64,000 bases of DNA from Nannocystis punicea (GTDB taxonomy: Bacteria; Myxococcota_A; Polyangia; Nannocystales; Nannocystaceae): the NCBI RefSeq assembly GCF_026965555.1, contig NZ_CP114040.1:4898001-4962000 (forward strand), read 5' to 3'. The notes under the pieces were generated by a model. That model ran no database searches. It was given only the letters and a program-made list of their open reading frames with translations, and was not told where the DNA came from. Positions 35,940 through 44,800 of the stretch are shown piece after piece; positions within the stretch are counted from its first letter, which is position 1; each line of letters opens with the position of its first letter. Position numbers and translations under genes: made by a program.

Positions 35940-37028
35940 ATGGTCGCCATCCTCGAGCTGGTCGAGTCGATCGCGCTGCGCGTCGATGCCGACGGCCGGG
36001 TGACCCCGGCCTCGCCCGCGGCCGCGCGCTGGCTGGCGGCCCGGCCCGGCGCGCCCAGCCTCGGCGCGCTGTTCGGCGCGGCCTCGCCGGCGTTCCTCCG
36101 CAGCCTGGCCGAGAGCAGCGGCAAGGCGGTGCCCGAGAACCCCTGGCCCGAAGGACCTGTCACCTGGGACCTGTCCTTGGAGCCATCCGACGGGGTGCTG
36201 GCGGTCGGCGTGGCGATCCGCCCGCCGCGGGCGCTGGCGTCGCAGCTGGCGCACTCCACGTTGCTCGACAAGAGCCTGGCGCTGGCGGTGCTGCCGCGCG
36301 AGTCGGCGGCGCCGCTCGGCGAGCGGCTGCAGCCCAAGGCCTACCGCGAGTCGACGGTGATGTTCATCGACGCGGTCCAGTTCTCGCGCCTGGCCGCCCG
36401 CGTCGACCCGGTCACCTGCCTCAAGCAGCTCGACTTCTTCTTCTCGGCCTTCGACCAGCTCACCTCGGCGTTCGGCGTCGAGAAGCTGCGCACCGCCGGC
36501 GACACCTACGTGGCCGTCTCGGGCATCCCTCACCGCCGCCTGTCGCACGCGGTCGACGCGACGTTCGCCGCGCTGCGCTGCGCCCAGGTGGTCGCGTCGG
36601 GGCTGACGCCGATCGTCGACGAGTGGGACTGGAGCTTCCGCATCGGCCTCCACTCGGGGCCCTGCATCTCGGGCGTGCTCGGGTCCAAGAAGCCGGTCTA
36701 CGACCTGTGGGGCGACACGGTCAGCGTCGCCAGCCACGTCGAGCGGGTCGGCCAGCCCGACTCGGTGTGCGTGTCGGGGGCCGTCCGCCAGCTCATCGAG
36801 CCGTTCTTCGCGCTCGAGTTCCTGCAGACGACGGTGACCCGCAGCGTCGGCGAGATCGAGGTCTACGCGGTCCGCGGCCTGCTCCCCGAGCTGCAGGCCG
36901 AGGGCCAGCCCGGGGTCGCCAACGCCGAGTTCACCGCCCGCTACGAGTCGCGCTTCGCCTCGCCGTGCCCGGCCGCCGCCCAGGAGGCGCTCGGCGTCGA
37001 GCTCGGGCAGGGGCTCGACGAGTTCTGA
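35940..37028 (+). CDS. Class III nucleotide cyclase with PAS-like N-terminus and altered active site
   Basis: 362 residues. Residues 1-100 form a PAS-like segment (VESIALRVDADGRVTPASPAAARWL) interrupted by a GGACCTGTC motif region (PWPEGPVTWDLSLEPSD). In the cyclase domain the metal aspartates D144 (MFIDAVQFS) and D188 (TAGDTYVAVSG) and the ATP-specificity pair K182/D255 (EKLRTAGD, YDLWGD) are present. The transition-state Asn and Arg of the usual TVNxASR are Ser262 and His266 (TVSVASHVE). Activity may thus be weak, or the protein may work as a nucleotide sensor or heterodimer. Last gene of the operon, ATG two bases after the previous stop. Confidence 0.85.
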   Translation: MVAILELVESIALRVDADGRVTPASPAAARWLAARPGAPSLGALFGAASPAFLRSLAESSGKAVPENPWPEGPVTWDLSLEPSDGVLAVGVAIRPPRALASQLAHSTLLDKSLALAVLPRESAAPLGERLQPKAYRESTVMFIDAVQFSRLAARVDPVTCLKQLDFFFSAFDQLTSAFGVEKLRTAGDTYVAVSGIPHRRLSHAVDATFAALRCAQVVASGLTPIVDEWDWSFRIGLHSGPCISGVLGSKKPVYDLWGDTVSVASHVERVGQPDSVCVSGAVRQLIEPFFALEFLQTTVTRSVGEIEVYAVRGLLPELQAEGQPGVANAEFTARYESRFASPCPAAAQEALGVELGQGLDEF

Positions 37029-37069
37029 GCGACCGCGCGCCTACCTGTCTGTGAGGGCAGGCGCGAAGG

Positions 37070-37108
37070 GACATGCCCGATCGGGCATGTCTCCGGGAGC
37101 ATGTCCCC
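37070..37108. terminator. CATGTCC palindrome at the 3' end of the GRAS operon
   Basis: Between convergent stops at 37028 and 37113. A perfect 22-bp palindrome occupies 37070-37091 (arms GACATGCCCGA/TCGGGCATGTC), followed by GGGAGCATGTCCCC. Upstream at 37044 there is CCTGTCT/GGGCAGG. Likely bidirectional terminator or mRNA-end hairpin, without a U-tract. Confidence 0.55.
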
Positions 37109-37112
37109 GCGG

Positions 37113-37556
37113 TCACTCGGCCAGCAGGGCGAGCACCCGCGGCAGCTCGTCGTCGCCGAGGCCGCGGCGGGAGTCGGTGCGGACCAGGCGGCCGGGCAGG
37201 CCGTCCATGTCGCGGTCGTCGTCGAGGATGCAGTAGGCCCGCGGCGGCTCGGCCTGGGCGGCCAGCCAGGCGGCGATCTCGCGGTCACGGCGGGGGGCGT
37301 CGAGGTCGGGGGTGACGTCGACGATCTCGGCGACGCAGCCGGCCGCGCGGAAGTGGGCGCGCAGCTCGGCGAGCGGCATCGTCAGGCGCCAGGTGGAGGT
37401 GACGACGACGACGGCCCCGGTGGCCTGCACGACGCGGTTGAGCGCGGCGACGCAGCCGGGCAGCAGCAGCGAGGTCAGGCCGATGGCCGGGTCGACGGGG
37501 CTCGACAGGGTGTTCATGACGCCGTCGATGTCGAGGAAGAGGACGCGGTCCGGCAC
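37113..37556 (-). CDS. HAD-like phosphatase (Swiss-army-knife RNA-repair HAD type)
   Basis: 147 residues from GTG 37556. Motif I is VLFLDIDGVMNTLSS (DxDGV), motif II VVVTSTWRLT, and a late acidic ILDDDRDMDG serves as motif IV. This short cap-less pattern with ALNRVVQATGAVVVVTSTWR matches the HAD_SAK-type domain. The family acts on small phosphorylated substrates or RNA ends; the substrate here is unknown. It is 13 bp downstream of the DUF218 gene and convergent with the cyclase gene. Confidence 0.82.
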   Translation of the reverse strand: MPDRVLFLDIDGVMNTLSSPVDPAIGLTSLLLPGCVAALNRVVQATGAVVVVTSTWRLTMPLAELRAHFRAAGCVAEIVDVTPDLDAPRRDREIAAWLAAQAEPPRAYCILDDDRDMDGLPGRLVRTDSRRGLGDDELPRVLALLAE

Positions 37557-37569
37557 TGGGTCGCTCCGA

Positions 37570-38154
37570 TCAGTCGAGGTCGTAGTCCTTGAACAGGTAG
37601 GCGTAGAAGCCGACGACCTCGCGCAGGAGCGACCACGGCTCGCGCAGCTCGAGGTCGAGGTCGGCGTGGGCCCCGGTGGCGTCGACGCCGAAGCGGCGCA
37701 GCGCCAGCTTGCTGCGGGTGACGTGGTAGTACTGGCTGACTGCGATCGCGGAGCGCTCGCCGCGGGCGCGCAGGTCGGCGGCGACGAAGCGGGCGGTGGC
37801 GTACGTGTTGATGCCGCCTCGGTCGACTGCGATCCGCTCGGCCGGGACGCCGCGGGCGACCAGGTAGTCCTTCATGACGTCGGCCTCGTGCGGGCTGCCG
37901 GGGTCCTGGCCGCCGCTGACGATGAGCCGCGGGACGAGGCCGGCGGCGTGGAGCGCGGCGGCGCGATCGAGGCGCAGTTGGAGGCGGCGCGAGGGCTCGC
38001 CCGCGGGGCTGACGTGGTTGCCGAGCACGACGGCGACGTCGGCCGGCCGGGCCTCGTCGGTGCAGCCGTCGATCGCCAGGACGAGGAGGTGGACCAGGCC
38101 CCAGGCGCATAGCAGGGCGAGGAGGCGCAGGCTGTACTTTCGAACCTGTCGCAT
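37570..38154 (-). CDS. DUF218/SanA-like membrane protein
   Basis: 194 residues. One N-terminal membrane segment (LRLLALLCAWGLVHLLVLAI) is followed by the DUF218 core: ADVAVVLGNHVSPAGEPSRRLQ, PRLIVSGGQDPGSPHEADVMKDYL, IAVDRGGINTYATARF and IAVSQYYHVTRSKLALRRFG. Such proteins are thought to act in envelope metabolism (SanA, ElyC). The start ATG 38154 lies in the CATGCGACATGTCC motif; an upstream ATG at 38169 is possible. The rest of the long frame to 39705 overlaps other genes and is not coding. Confidence 0.85.
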   Translation of the reverse strand: MRQVRKYSLRLLALLCAWGLVHLLVLAIDGCTDEARPADVAVVLGNHVSPAGEPSRRLQLRLDRAAALHAAGLVPRLIVSGGQDPGSPHEADVMKDYLVARGVPAERIAVDRGGINTYATARFVAADLRARGERSAIAVSQYYHVTRSKLALRRFGVDATGAHADLDLELREPWSLLREVVGFYAYLFKDYDLD

Positions 38155-38178
38155 GCGACATGTCCTCATGGACCTGTG
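38144..38178. repeat. CATGTCC element between two minus-strand genes
   Basis: Contains the perfect palindrome TGTCGCATGCGACA (38147-38160), then TGTCCTCATGGACC. It overlaps the DUF218 start and the stop of the upstream lipoprotein gene. Confidence 0.55.
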
Positions 38179-39122
38179 ACCTGGGCCGCGGGCGGGCGAA
38201 CGGCCAGGCAGGTGAGCCGGGCGGACTCGGGGTCGTAGCGGAAGGCGTCGTGGCGGGCCAGCAGGCGGCGCGCGTAGCGGTGCAGCCGCGTGGGCCGCAT
38301 GGCGCGCCAGGCGACGCCGGCGGCGCCGGTGGTGTCGAACACGTGCACGCGGCCGAGGCGGTCGCGGGTCGGGTCGACGATCATCATGTGATGGTACATG
38401 CGCTCGCCGCCGCGGGCGCCGGCGCGGTGCGAGACGCTGCAGAGGTGGAGGGCGCCCGGGACGAGGGCCGCCAGCGCGGCCTCGGGGTCGAGCTCGCCCA
38501 GGCGCAGATCGAGCAGATCGAGGCCGCGCGGGAGGTCGGCTTCGGGCAGGCGGGCTGCTATCTGCAGGAGGGCGGCGCGGCCGGCGTGGGCGCCGTCCTG
38601 GCACGACTCGAAGCCGCCGGGCGGATCGCAGGGGACGAGGTCGGCGAGCTCGAGGCGCGGCAACCACAGCAGGCGGACGCCCTCGAGGAAGCCGCCGAGG
38701 CAGCCGAGGTCGTATGTCCCGGGGGACAGCCGCACGGGCTGGCCGGCGTCGGTGCGGCAGAAGCCGGCCGGATCGGCGAGGCGGATGTGGCCGAGGCGTT
38801 CCCAGGCGTCGATCTCGGCCCAGCGATCGGGCTCGAACGCGAGCTCCAGGCCGCGGAAGATCGCGGCGGGGTCGTGCGCGCGCAGGCCGGCGGCGAGCGC
38901 CGGCGGGACGCGCGGGTAGTGGGTCAGAGAGGGCCAGCGCGCGAGCAGGTCGGCGTCGCGCGCGTCGACGGGCTCGAGACGGACCGTGGGGCGCGGAGGG
39001 ACGGAGGCGGGCGCGGGCGTCGGGTCGTCGACCGGAGCGGTCTCCGGTGACGACTCGATCCCGCACGCGAGAGCGAGCGCCAGACCGGCCGTGAACCCCC
39101 GCGGGCCGCGCACTGGATGCAT
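38166..39122 (-). CDS. Hypothetical lipoprotein
   Basis: 318 residues. MHPVRGPRGFTAGLALALAC is a lipoprotein signal (lipobox LALAC), followed by a Pro/Thr-rich linker. The folded part contains LAFEPDRWAEIDAWERLGHI, TYDLGCLGGFLEGVRLLWLP, CSVSHRAGARGGERMYHHMMIVDPTRD and VFDTTGAAGVAWRAMRPTRLHRYARRLL-like segments. The clustered MYHHMMIVDP and C residues are suggestive of an enzyme, but no family was recognised. The stop is 11 bp before the DUF218 gene, so they are probably co-transcribed. A GGGGGACAG motif lies in the coding sequence near 38717. Confidence 0.65.
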   Translation of the reverse strand: MHPVRGPRGFTAGLALALACGIESSPETAPVDDPTPAPASVPPRPTVRLEPVDARDADLLARWPSLTHYPRVPPALAAGLRAHDPAAIFRGLELAFEPDRWAEIDAWERLGHIRLADPAGFCRTDAGQPVRLSPGTYDLGCLGGFLEGVRLLWLPRLELADLVPCDPPGGFESCQDGAHAGRAALLQIAARLPEADLPRGLDLLDLRLGELDPEAALAALVPGALHLCSVSHRAGARGGERMYHHMMIVDPTRDRLGRVHVFDTTGAAGVAWRAMRPTRLHRYARRLLARHDAFRYDPESARLTCLAVRPPAAQVTGP

Positions 39123-39230
39123 CTACCGCAGCGAGGTTCGTTCGTCGAGGTGCGGGCGGGCGCGGAGGCTGATCGGGACCGCGCGACCCCGAGGCGTGAG
39201 CGTGTCGCTCGCGTCTGCGAGCACGCGTTC

Positions 39231-39423
39231 GGCGGGTCGTACGAGCGCGGGGGGTCGCCGGGGAGGTGGTTGGGGGGCGCGGGGTCGGCCGGTGCGACAG
39301 ACACGACGAGGGGCGATGGTCCAAGAGTTCGGCGGGTCGGTACGAACGCGGTGCGTCGCACGGACGCGGTTGGGGGGCGCGGGGTCGGCCGGTGCGACAG
39401 ACACGACGAGGGGCGATGGTCCA
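39231..39423. repeat. Tandem duplication with exact 100-bp period
   Basis: A 56-bp segment starting GGTTGGGGGGCGCGGGGTCG is identical at 39268-39323 and 39368-39423. The bases before each copy (GGCGGGTCG-TACGA-CGCGG, from 39231 and 39331) are also similar, so the whole unit is about 100 bp. Recent duplication, non-coding. Confidence 0.8.
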
Positions 39424-39490
39424 GGACCTGTGCGGCCTGCGTGTCGACGCGCAGGGGATGGCTGCTCGCTCACCTCGGCCAGGCGGAAAG

Positions 39491-39566
39491 AGCATGTCTG
39501 TTGAAACATGTTCTTCAGAACATGCTCGAGGATTAGTGTCCTCGAGGACATGGCGCCAAAGCCATG
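39491..39566. terminator. CATGTCC hairpin cluster 3' of the esterase-like gene
   Basis: Contains GAGCATGT/ACATGCTC arms, the perfect palindrome TGTCCTCGAGGACA (39537-39550), and GACATGGC-N6-GCCATGTC (39547-39568) that overlaps the stop of the esterase-like gene. Probable transcript-end structure. Confidence 0.55.
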
Positions 39567-41651
39567 TCAGTGCGAGGCGGCGATCACCGTGACCGTGCGG
39601 CGCAGGACCAGCCTGGTCCAGGTGTCGGTCAGCGGCAGGGCGGGGATCGTGACGCTGCCGTCGGGGCCGGCGACCACCTCGCCGTGCTGCTTGCCGAACG
39701 ACCACGCGATTCGCTCGCCGGGGCGGCAGCGGAACGCCTGGGTGCGGCGCGGGGTCACGTCGACGTAGGCGGGCAGCTCGGCCATGACGCGGTCGCCCTC
39801 GCTCGGGTAGCCGGGGGCGGGCGGGTCGGCGCCGTCACCGGCGTGGACGCGCAGGGCGAACTGCAGGCGGTCGACCGTGTCGACCACCGAGTCGCCGTCC
39901 CAGCGGAGAAAGCGGCCGAGCGCGCCGGCGATGGCGCCGTCCCAGCCGGTGTCGCCGGGCACCGCGACCTCGCCGGCGAAGCCCGCGTTGGCGCTCCAGT
40001 CCTGCTTGCCGTTGCCGACGCCGACGCCGGGGTCGTCGTCGAGCGAGGAGCGGGAGAAGGCCGGGAACGCCCGGTCGCGTCGCAGCGTCGCCTCGTCGCC
40101 GTTGATGGGGGCCCACGAGCCGGACCACCAGCTGTCCCCCAGGACAGGATCGGCGACGCCGTGGCCGCCCTCGTCCCACACCGCGAAGTGGCCGACGCCG
40201 CGGCTCTGCAGGGCCTGATAGAAGCTCTCGCCGGTGCGCGGGCTCGGCAGCACGGTGGCGCCGAAGTGGATGGTCGGGTCGTCCTTGCCGTGCTTGAGGA
40301 ACAGGAACTGATCGCGGGCCTCGTTCGACTCGGCGAGCGCGCGCGTCAGGTCCATGTGGTCCCAGGCAGAGAGGCCGCCGCCGCCGTCGAGGTCGAGCTC
40401 CGGCGCGCCCCACCAGCCGGACAGCTGGGTGATCCGCCCCGGCCGGTGGTTGCGCGCGATCGCCTGACCGAGGCGCGCGTCGACGTAGGCGAAGTGCCGG
40501 CCGCGCAAGAGGCCGAGCAGCATCGCCCCGGCGCCGCCCATCGAGCTGCCGTAGACGTGCACCCGCTGGGGGTCGGCCTCGGGGTAGTGGCGCAGGACGT
40601 ACTCGACGAGGTGGAGCACGCGCCGCATGGTGTAGTCGGGCGCGGCGCCGCCGGCCACGGGCTCGACGTCCGGCAGCGACGTCGCGTAGCCCCACCAGTA
40701 GGTGTTGTCGGGGTCGTGCGGCGAGATCCGGATCTCGGCCGACGACCCGGTGCCGCCGGGGTTGGCGGTGGCGAAGCCGTGCAGGCCGACCCGCACCGCC
40801 ACGCCCTCGGGCGGGACGTCGAGCGGGACCATGACCTTGGCGACGAACTCGCGGCCGGCGTAGCCCGGGCTGTCGAGGTAATCATCTGTCTTTTGCGACA
40901 GGGTGTAACGGACATACCCGCTGCCGTCGAGGAACTCGGTGTCGACGACCTCGGGCCACGGCGGCTGGATGGTGTCGCGGACGACGACGGCGAAGGTGGT
41001 CTCGACCCGCGACTCGCCGTCGTGGGCGAGCACGGTGACGGTCCAGCTGTCGCCGCCCTGGGTGAAGTCGGGGGTGAACAGGAACCTGCGGGTGGGCTCG
41101 TCCCAGGTGGCGCCCGGCGGCAGGCCGAGCAGGTGGACCCGCAGGGCCTTGGGATCAGCGACGTCGACGACGTCGATGAAGAGGCCGACCTCGGTGTCCT
41201 CGTCGACCGAGACCTCGGCGGGGACGAGGATCCGCGGCGCCGAGCGATCGACGGCGAGGGTCAGGGGCCGCGAGTCCTCGTCGCCGCGGCGGACCAGCAC
41301 CGGGTAGTCGCCGCGCTTGCGCGGGCCGCTGCGGGCGTGGAGCTCGCCGCCCGAGACGAAGGTGGTGGGCAGCTCCACGCCGGCGACGACGACGACGCTG
41401 TCGCGCGTGAAGCCGGCGCCGGTGACGTGGAGGTCGAACTCGACGCCGCCGGGCGCAGGGTCGGGCGAGAGGGCGTCGAGCTCGAGCGGCGCGAGCTGGG
41501 GGCCGCCGATCGGGCCCTCGCTCACGGGAGGGCGCGACGGCGGGTCGGATTCATCGACGATGGCGCCCGAGGGGCCGCTGTAACAGCCGGCGAGGGCGAG
41601 CCACGCGAGCGTGAGGCACACACGCGGGACCAGGCCAGAGCACGACAACAT
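39567..41651 (-). CDS. Surface lipoprotein with IPT/TIG domain and alpha/beta-hydrolase (esterase-like) domain
   Basis: 694 residues. The signal ends LALAGC. A domain with LDALSPDPAPGGVEFDLHVTGAGF resembles IPT/TIG. A region with SVDEDTEVGLFIDVVDV and GATWDEPTRRFLFTPDF looks Ig/cadherin-like. The hydrolase domain carries the nucleophile elbow VYGSSMGGAGAMLLG and a later His in DEGGHGVADP. It may be an exported polysaccharide or polyester esterase. ATG 41651 is chosen because the lipoprotein signal begins there. A much longer frame upstream runs antisense-like through the kinase gene and is not coding. Confidence 0.82.
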   Translation of the reverse strand: MLSCSGLVPRVCLTLAWLALAGCYSGPSGAIVDESDPPSRPPVSEGPIGGPQLAPLELDALSPDPAPGGVEFDLHVTGAGFTRDSVVVVAGVELPTTFVSGGELHARSGPRKRGDYPVLVRRGDEDSRPLTLAVDRSAPRILVPAEVSVDEDTEVGLFIDVVDVADPKALRVHLLGLPPGATWDEPTRRFLFTPDFTQGGDSWTVTVLAHDGESRVETTFAVVVRDTIQPPWPEVVDTEFLDGSGYVRYTLSQKTDDYLDSPGYAGREFVAKVMVPLDVPPEGVAVRVGLHGFATANPGGTGSSAEIRISPHDPDNTYWWGYATSLPDVEPVAGGAAPDYTMRRVLHLVEYVLRHYPEADPQRVHVYGSSMGGAGAMLLGLLRGRHFAYVDARLGQAIARNHRPGRITQLSGWWGAPELDLDGGGGLSAWDHMDLTRALAESNEARDQFLFLKHGKDDPTIHFGATVLPSPRTGESFYQALQSRGVGHFAVWDEGGHGVADPVLGDSWWSGSWAPINGDEATLRRDRAFPAFSRSSLDDDPGVGVGNGKQDWSANAGFAGEVAVPGDTGWDGAIAGALGRFLRWDGDSVVDTVDRLQFALRVHAGDGADPPAPGYPSEGDRVMAELPAYVDVTPRRTQAFRCRPGERIAWSFGKQHGEVVAGPDGSVTIPALPLTDTWTRLVLRRTVTVIAASH

Positions 41652-41849
41652 GCTCTGATTTTTCCCACGACGATCGCCGATCCGCCAGCGCCGACCTGCG
41701 GAATTTGTGTGACATGCACGGAATGCCGGCGAGCGGACGACCTGCGATCCGGCGCACAAGGTGGGTCCGCGACGCGCTCCTGGGGCGATGGGCCGCCGCG
41801 GCCAACCCGGTTCGCGTGCCCCCCGTTCGCGTGCCTCGGTGTCCGCCGG

Positions 41850-41880
41850 ATGTCGATTGAGACATGGCGGAAAGGACAGG
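41850..41880. repeat. CATGTCC-type motif 3' of the kinase gene
   Basis: TGTCGATTGAGACATGG followed by AAAGGACAGG lies just past the kinase stop (41888), in a 236-bp spacer before the esterase-like gene. Weaker than the other clusters. Confidence 0.4.
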
Positions 41881-41887
41881 TTGAGGA

Positions 41888-44800
41888 TCAGGCCGGGTGG
41901 CGCTCGAGCCAGGTCTCGACCTCGGCCCGGTAGTGCTTCGCCCCGGCCCTCTCGAACCGGGTCTGCGCCGAAGTCGCGAGGGAACGTGCCTGTGCGCGGT
42001 CGGCGCGGCTGTCCCATAGGACCTGTGCCAGCTGGAATTCGGCGTGGGCGCGCTGGATGGGGGCGCTTTGCGGGTCGAGCAAGGCGAGGCTGCGGTCGAG
42101 GTCGCGGCGCGCCTCGTCGTGGCGACCCTGAGCGTGTCGCACCCGGGCCCGGGGGGTCAGGACCTCGGACATCCACAGCGAGTCGGCGCCGTAGTTGCGC
42201 TCGATCGAGGTGACCGCGGCGTCGGCCTCGCGCTCGGCGGCGGACAGGTCGCCGAGACCGACGAGGGCGACCGCCCGCATGGCCCGACTGACGGCGGTAT
42301 AGAGGTTGTCCTCGCCGAGCACCGAGGTGGCGATCGGCAGCGCGAGGTCGGTGTGGTCGCGGGCCGCGGTGTAGTTGTCGCGCGCCAGCTCGATCTGCGC
42401 CAGCGCCAGGTGGGCCAGCACGGTGCCCTGCGGATCGGGGCTCTGCGCCGAGCTCCAGATCGCGAGCGCGCGGGAGGCGTGCTGCTCGGCCAGCCCGAGC
42501 TCGCCGCGCACCAGCTGGACGGAGGCGAGCCGCTCGAGCATGGCGGCGACGCGGGTGCTCTGCGGGCCGAAGTGGTGCTCCCAGATCGATCGCGCCTCGT
42601 CGAAGGCGTCGAGGGCCGCGCCGAAATCGCCGCGCTGGGCGGCGATGTCGGCCAGCGCCGACAGCGGGAAGGCGAGCCGCTCGTGGCGCGGAGGCAGGGC
42701 GGCGCGGAGGATCGCCAGGGCGGCGCGGTGGTGCTTCTCGGCGGTGTCGAAGTCGCCGCGCAAGGTGGCGACGTTGCCGAGGTCGGCCAGCGAGAAGGCG
42801 TTGTTCGGGTGACCCTCGCCATAGATGTCGCGGCGCAGCGCGAGGAGCTCCTCGAAGATCGCCTGGGCCAGGTCGAGCTGGCCGAGGCTGAGGTGGACGT
42901 TGGCGAGGTTCTGTCGGGTGGAGACGGCCTCCCGCGAGCGATCGGGGATGTCGGCGAGCGAGCGGCGGTAGTGGTCGATGGCGGTGACGTACTCGCGGCG
43001 GGCCTCGGCGATCTGGCCGCGGCGGAGCTCGAGGTCGCCGCCGAGGTGGGGCGGGCGGTCGAGCCGCTCGTAGAGGGCCTCGGCGTGGCGCAGCCACGGC
43101 TGGGCGTCGTCGGGGTGGCTGAGGACCTGGGCGAGGCGGCCGGCGAAGGCGCTGGCTGTCTTGAAGGCCAGGCGGTCGTCGCCGGCGGCGAGCGCCTCCC
43201 AGTAGGCCTCGCCGAACACGCGGGCGCCCTCGTCGTATCTGCTGGCGTCGAACAATTGGTCGGCGAGCTCGGCCAGGACCTGGGCGCGCAGCGGGCGGTA
43301 GCCGAGGTCGCGCGAGCGCTGCTCCGCGGCCTCGATCAAGGTCAGACCGGCGCCCGGGTGGCCGGCGGTCGCCTCGGCGTGGGCGACGGAGAGCTGGTCG
43401 CGCAGGGCCTGGACTGCGTCGACGAGCGCGGGCGGGGGCGAGTCGACCTCGGCCCGCAAGGCGTCGAGGTCGGCGCAGCGGGCCGGCGGCGGCAGGGCCT
43501 CGACGGCGTCGCGGGCGTGCTCGACGGCGTCGGCGTCGGCCCCCGCGAGCACGCCGAGCAGGGCGTCGAGCTCGTGCCGGCGATCCTCGAGGCAGTGCAT
43601 GCGCCTGTCCAAAAGTTCCTGTGATTGCTCGCCGCGGATGTTGGCGGCGGCGCAGGCGTCGGTGTGGCCGGCGATCCAGCTCTCGGCCCAGACGTCGATG
43701 CGCGCGCCGGCGCGGGCGGCCGCGTCGGGGGCGTAGGGGAGGCCGGTGGCGGCGAAGGCGTCGGCGAGGGCGGCGCGTCGCTCGGGGTTCCACGTCGGCG
43801 CGAGGGCCTCGGGGGCGCCGGTGCACAGCGCGGGCGCGTCGCCGGCGAGGGCGAAGGCGATGGCGCCGGCGACGAGGGCCACGCCGCCGCCGGCGAGGGC
43901 CCAGCGCCGACGATCGCGTCGCAGCGGCCGCTCGAGCGCGTCGAGCAGCGCCTGCATCGACGGCCACCTGTCCCCGGGTTCAGGCGAGAGGCCGCGGAGG
44001 ATGGCGCGGTGGATCGCCGGCGGGACCTTGATGGCGCGTCGCGGCGGGTCGATGCGCCCGCGGGCCTTGGCCGCCTCGAGCGCGAACAGGTTGTCGCCGC
44101 TGAACGGGCGGTTGCCGTACAGGCCCTCGTAGAGGGCGACGCAGAAGCTGAACTGATCGGCGCGCTCGTCGATCGCGGCGCCGCCCCGCTGCTCCGGGGC
44201 CATGTACGCCGGGGTGCCGACGAGGGTGCCGACGCGGGTGAGCGGGCCGGACACCAGCGACGAGGAGAGCGGATCGATCAGGGGCCCGGCGTCGGGCGCT
44301 CCGCCGGCCGTCGGTTCGGCCTCGCCGGCGGACCGCGCCAGGCCGAAGTCGAACACGCAGATCCGACCTGTCTCTCCGACCAGGACGTTGCCGGGCTTGA
44401 AGTCGCGGTGGATGATGCCGACGGCGTGGGCGGCGACGAGGCCGCGGCCGGCGGCCAGGAACACGTCGAGGACCTCGCGCAGGCCGCGGACGCGGGCGTC
44501 GAGCCACTGCGCGAGGGTGATGCCCGGCACGTACTCCATCACCAGGAACACGCCGGCGGCTTGCGGTAACCTGTCCTTCGGGACAGGCTCCGTCCGGTTC
44601 GGGCCCATCCTCAGGGTGGTCAGCGCTTCGGCGTCGTAGGAGCCGACGTCGTGGACTGCGACGACGTTGCCGTGCGACAGCCGGGCCAGCGCCTGGGCCT
44701 CGCGCAGCAGGCGGGCGTGGGCGGCCTGGGCCGGGCCGTCGCCGGGAGCGACGCGCAGCAGCTTGATAGCGACCTTGCGATCGAGGCTCGGGTCGTAGGC

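Larger units (their letters stand above)
39123..39566. other. Intergenic region with tandem duplication and CATGTCC hairpins
   Basis: 444 bp upstream of the hypothetical lipoprotein gene and downstream of the esterase-like gene. No supported ORF. It holds a 100-bp tandem duplication (39231-39423) and a hairpin cluster (39491-39566) described separately. Confidence 0.6.

Noticed and set aside
38155..39705. Minus-strand frame joining the DUF218 protein to 711 residues
   Set aside because: The upstream portion is Arg/Pro-rich, overlaps the hypothetical lipoprotein gene and reads through tandem repeats.
41652..43967. A 1466-residue minus-strand frame joining the kinase region to the esterase-like lipoprotein
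   Set aside because: The upstream part is Arg/Pro-rich and overlaps the kinase gene in another frame; the lipoprotein signal peptide begins at 41651.
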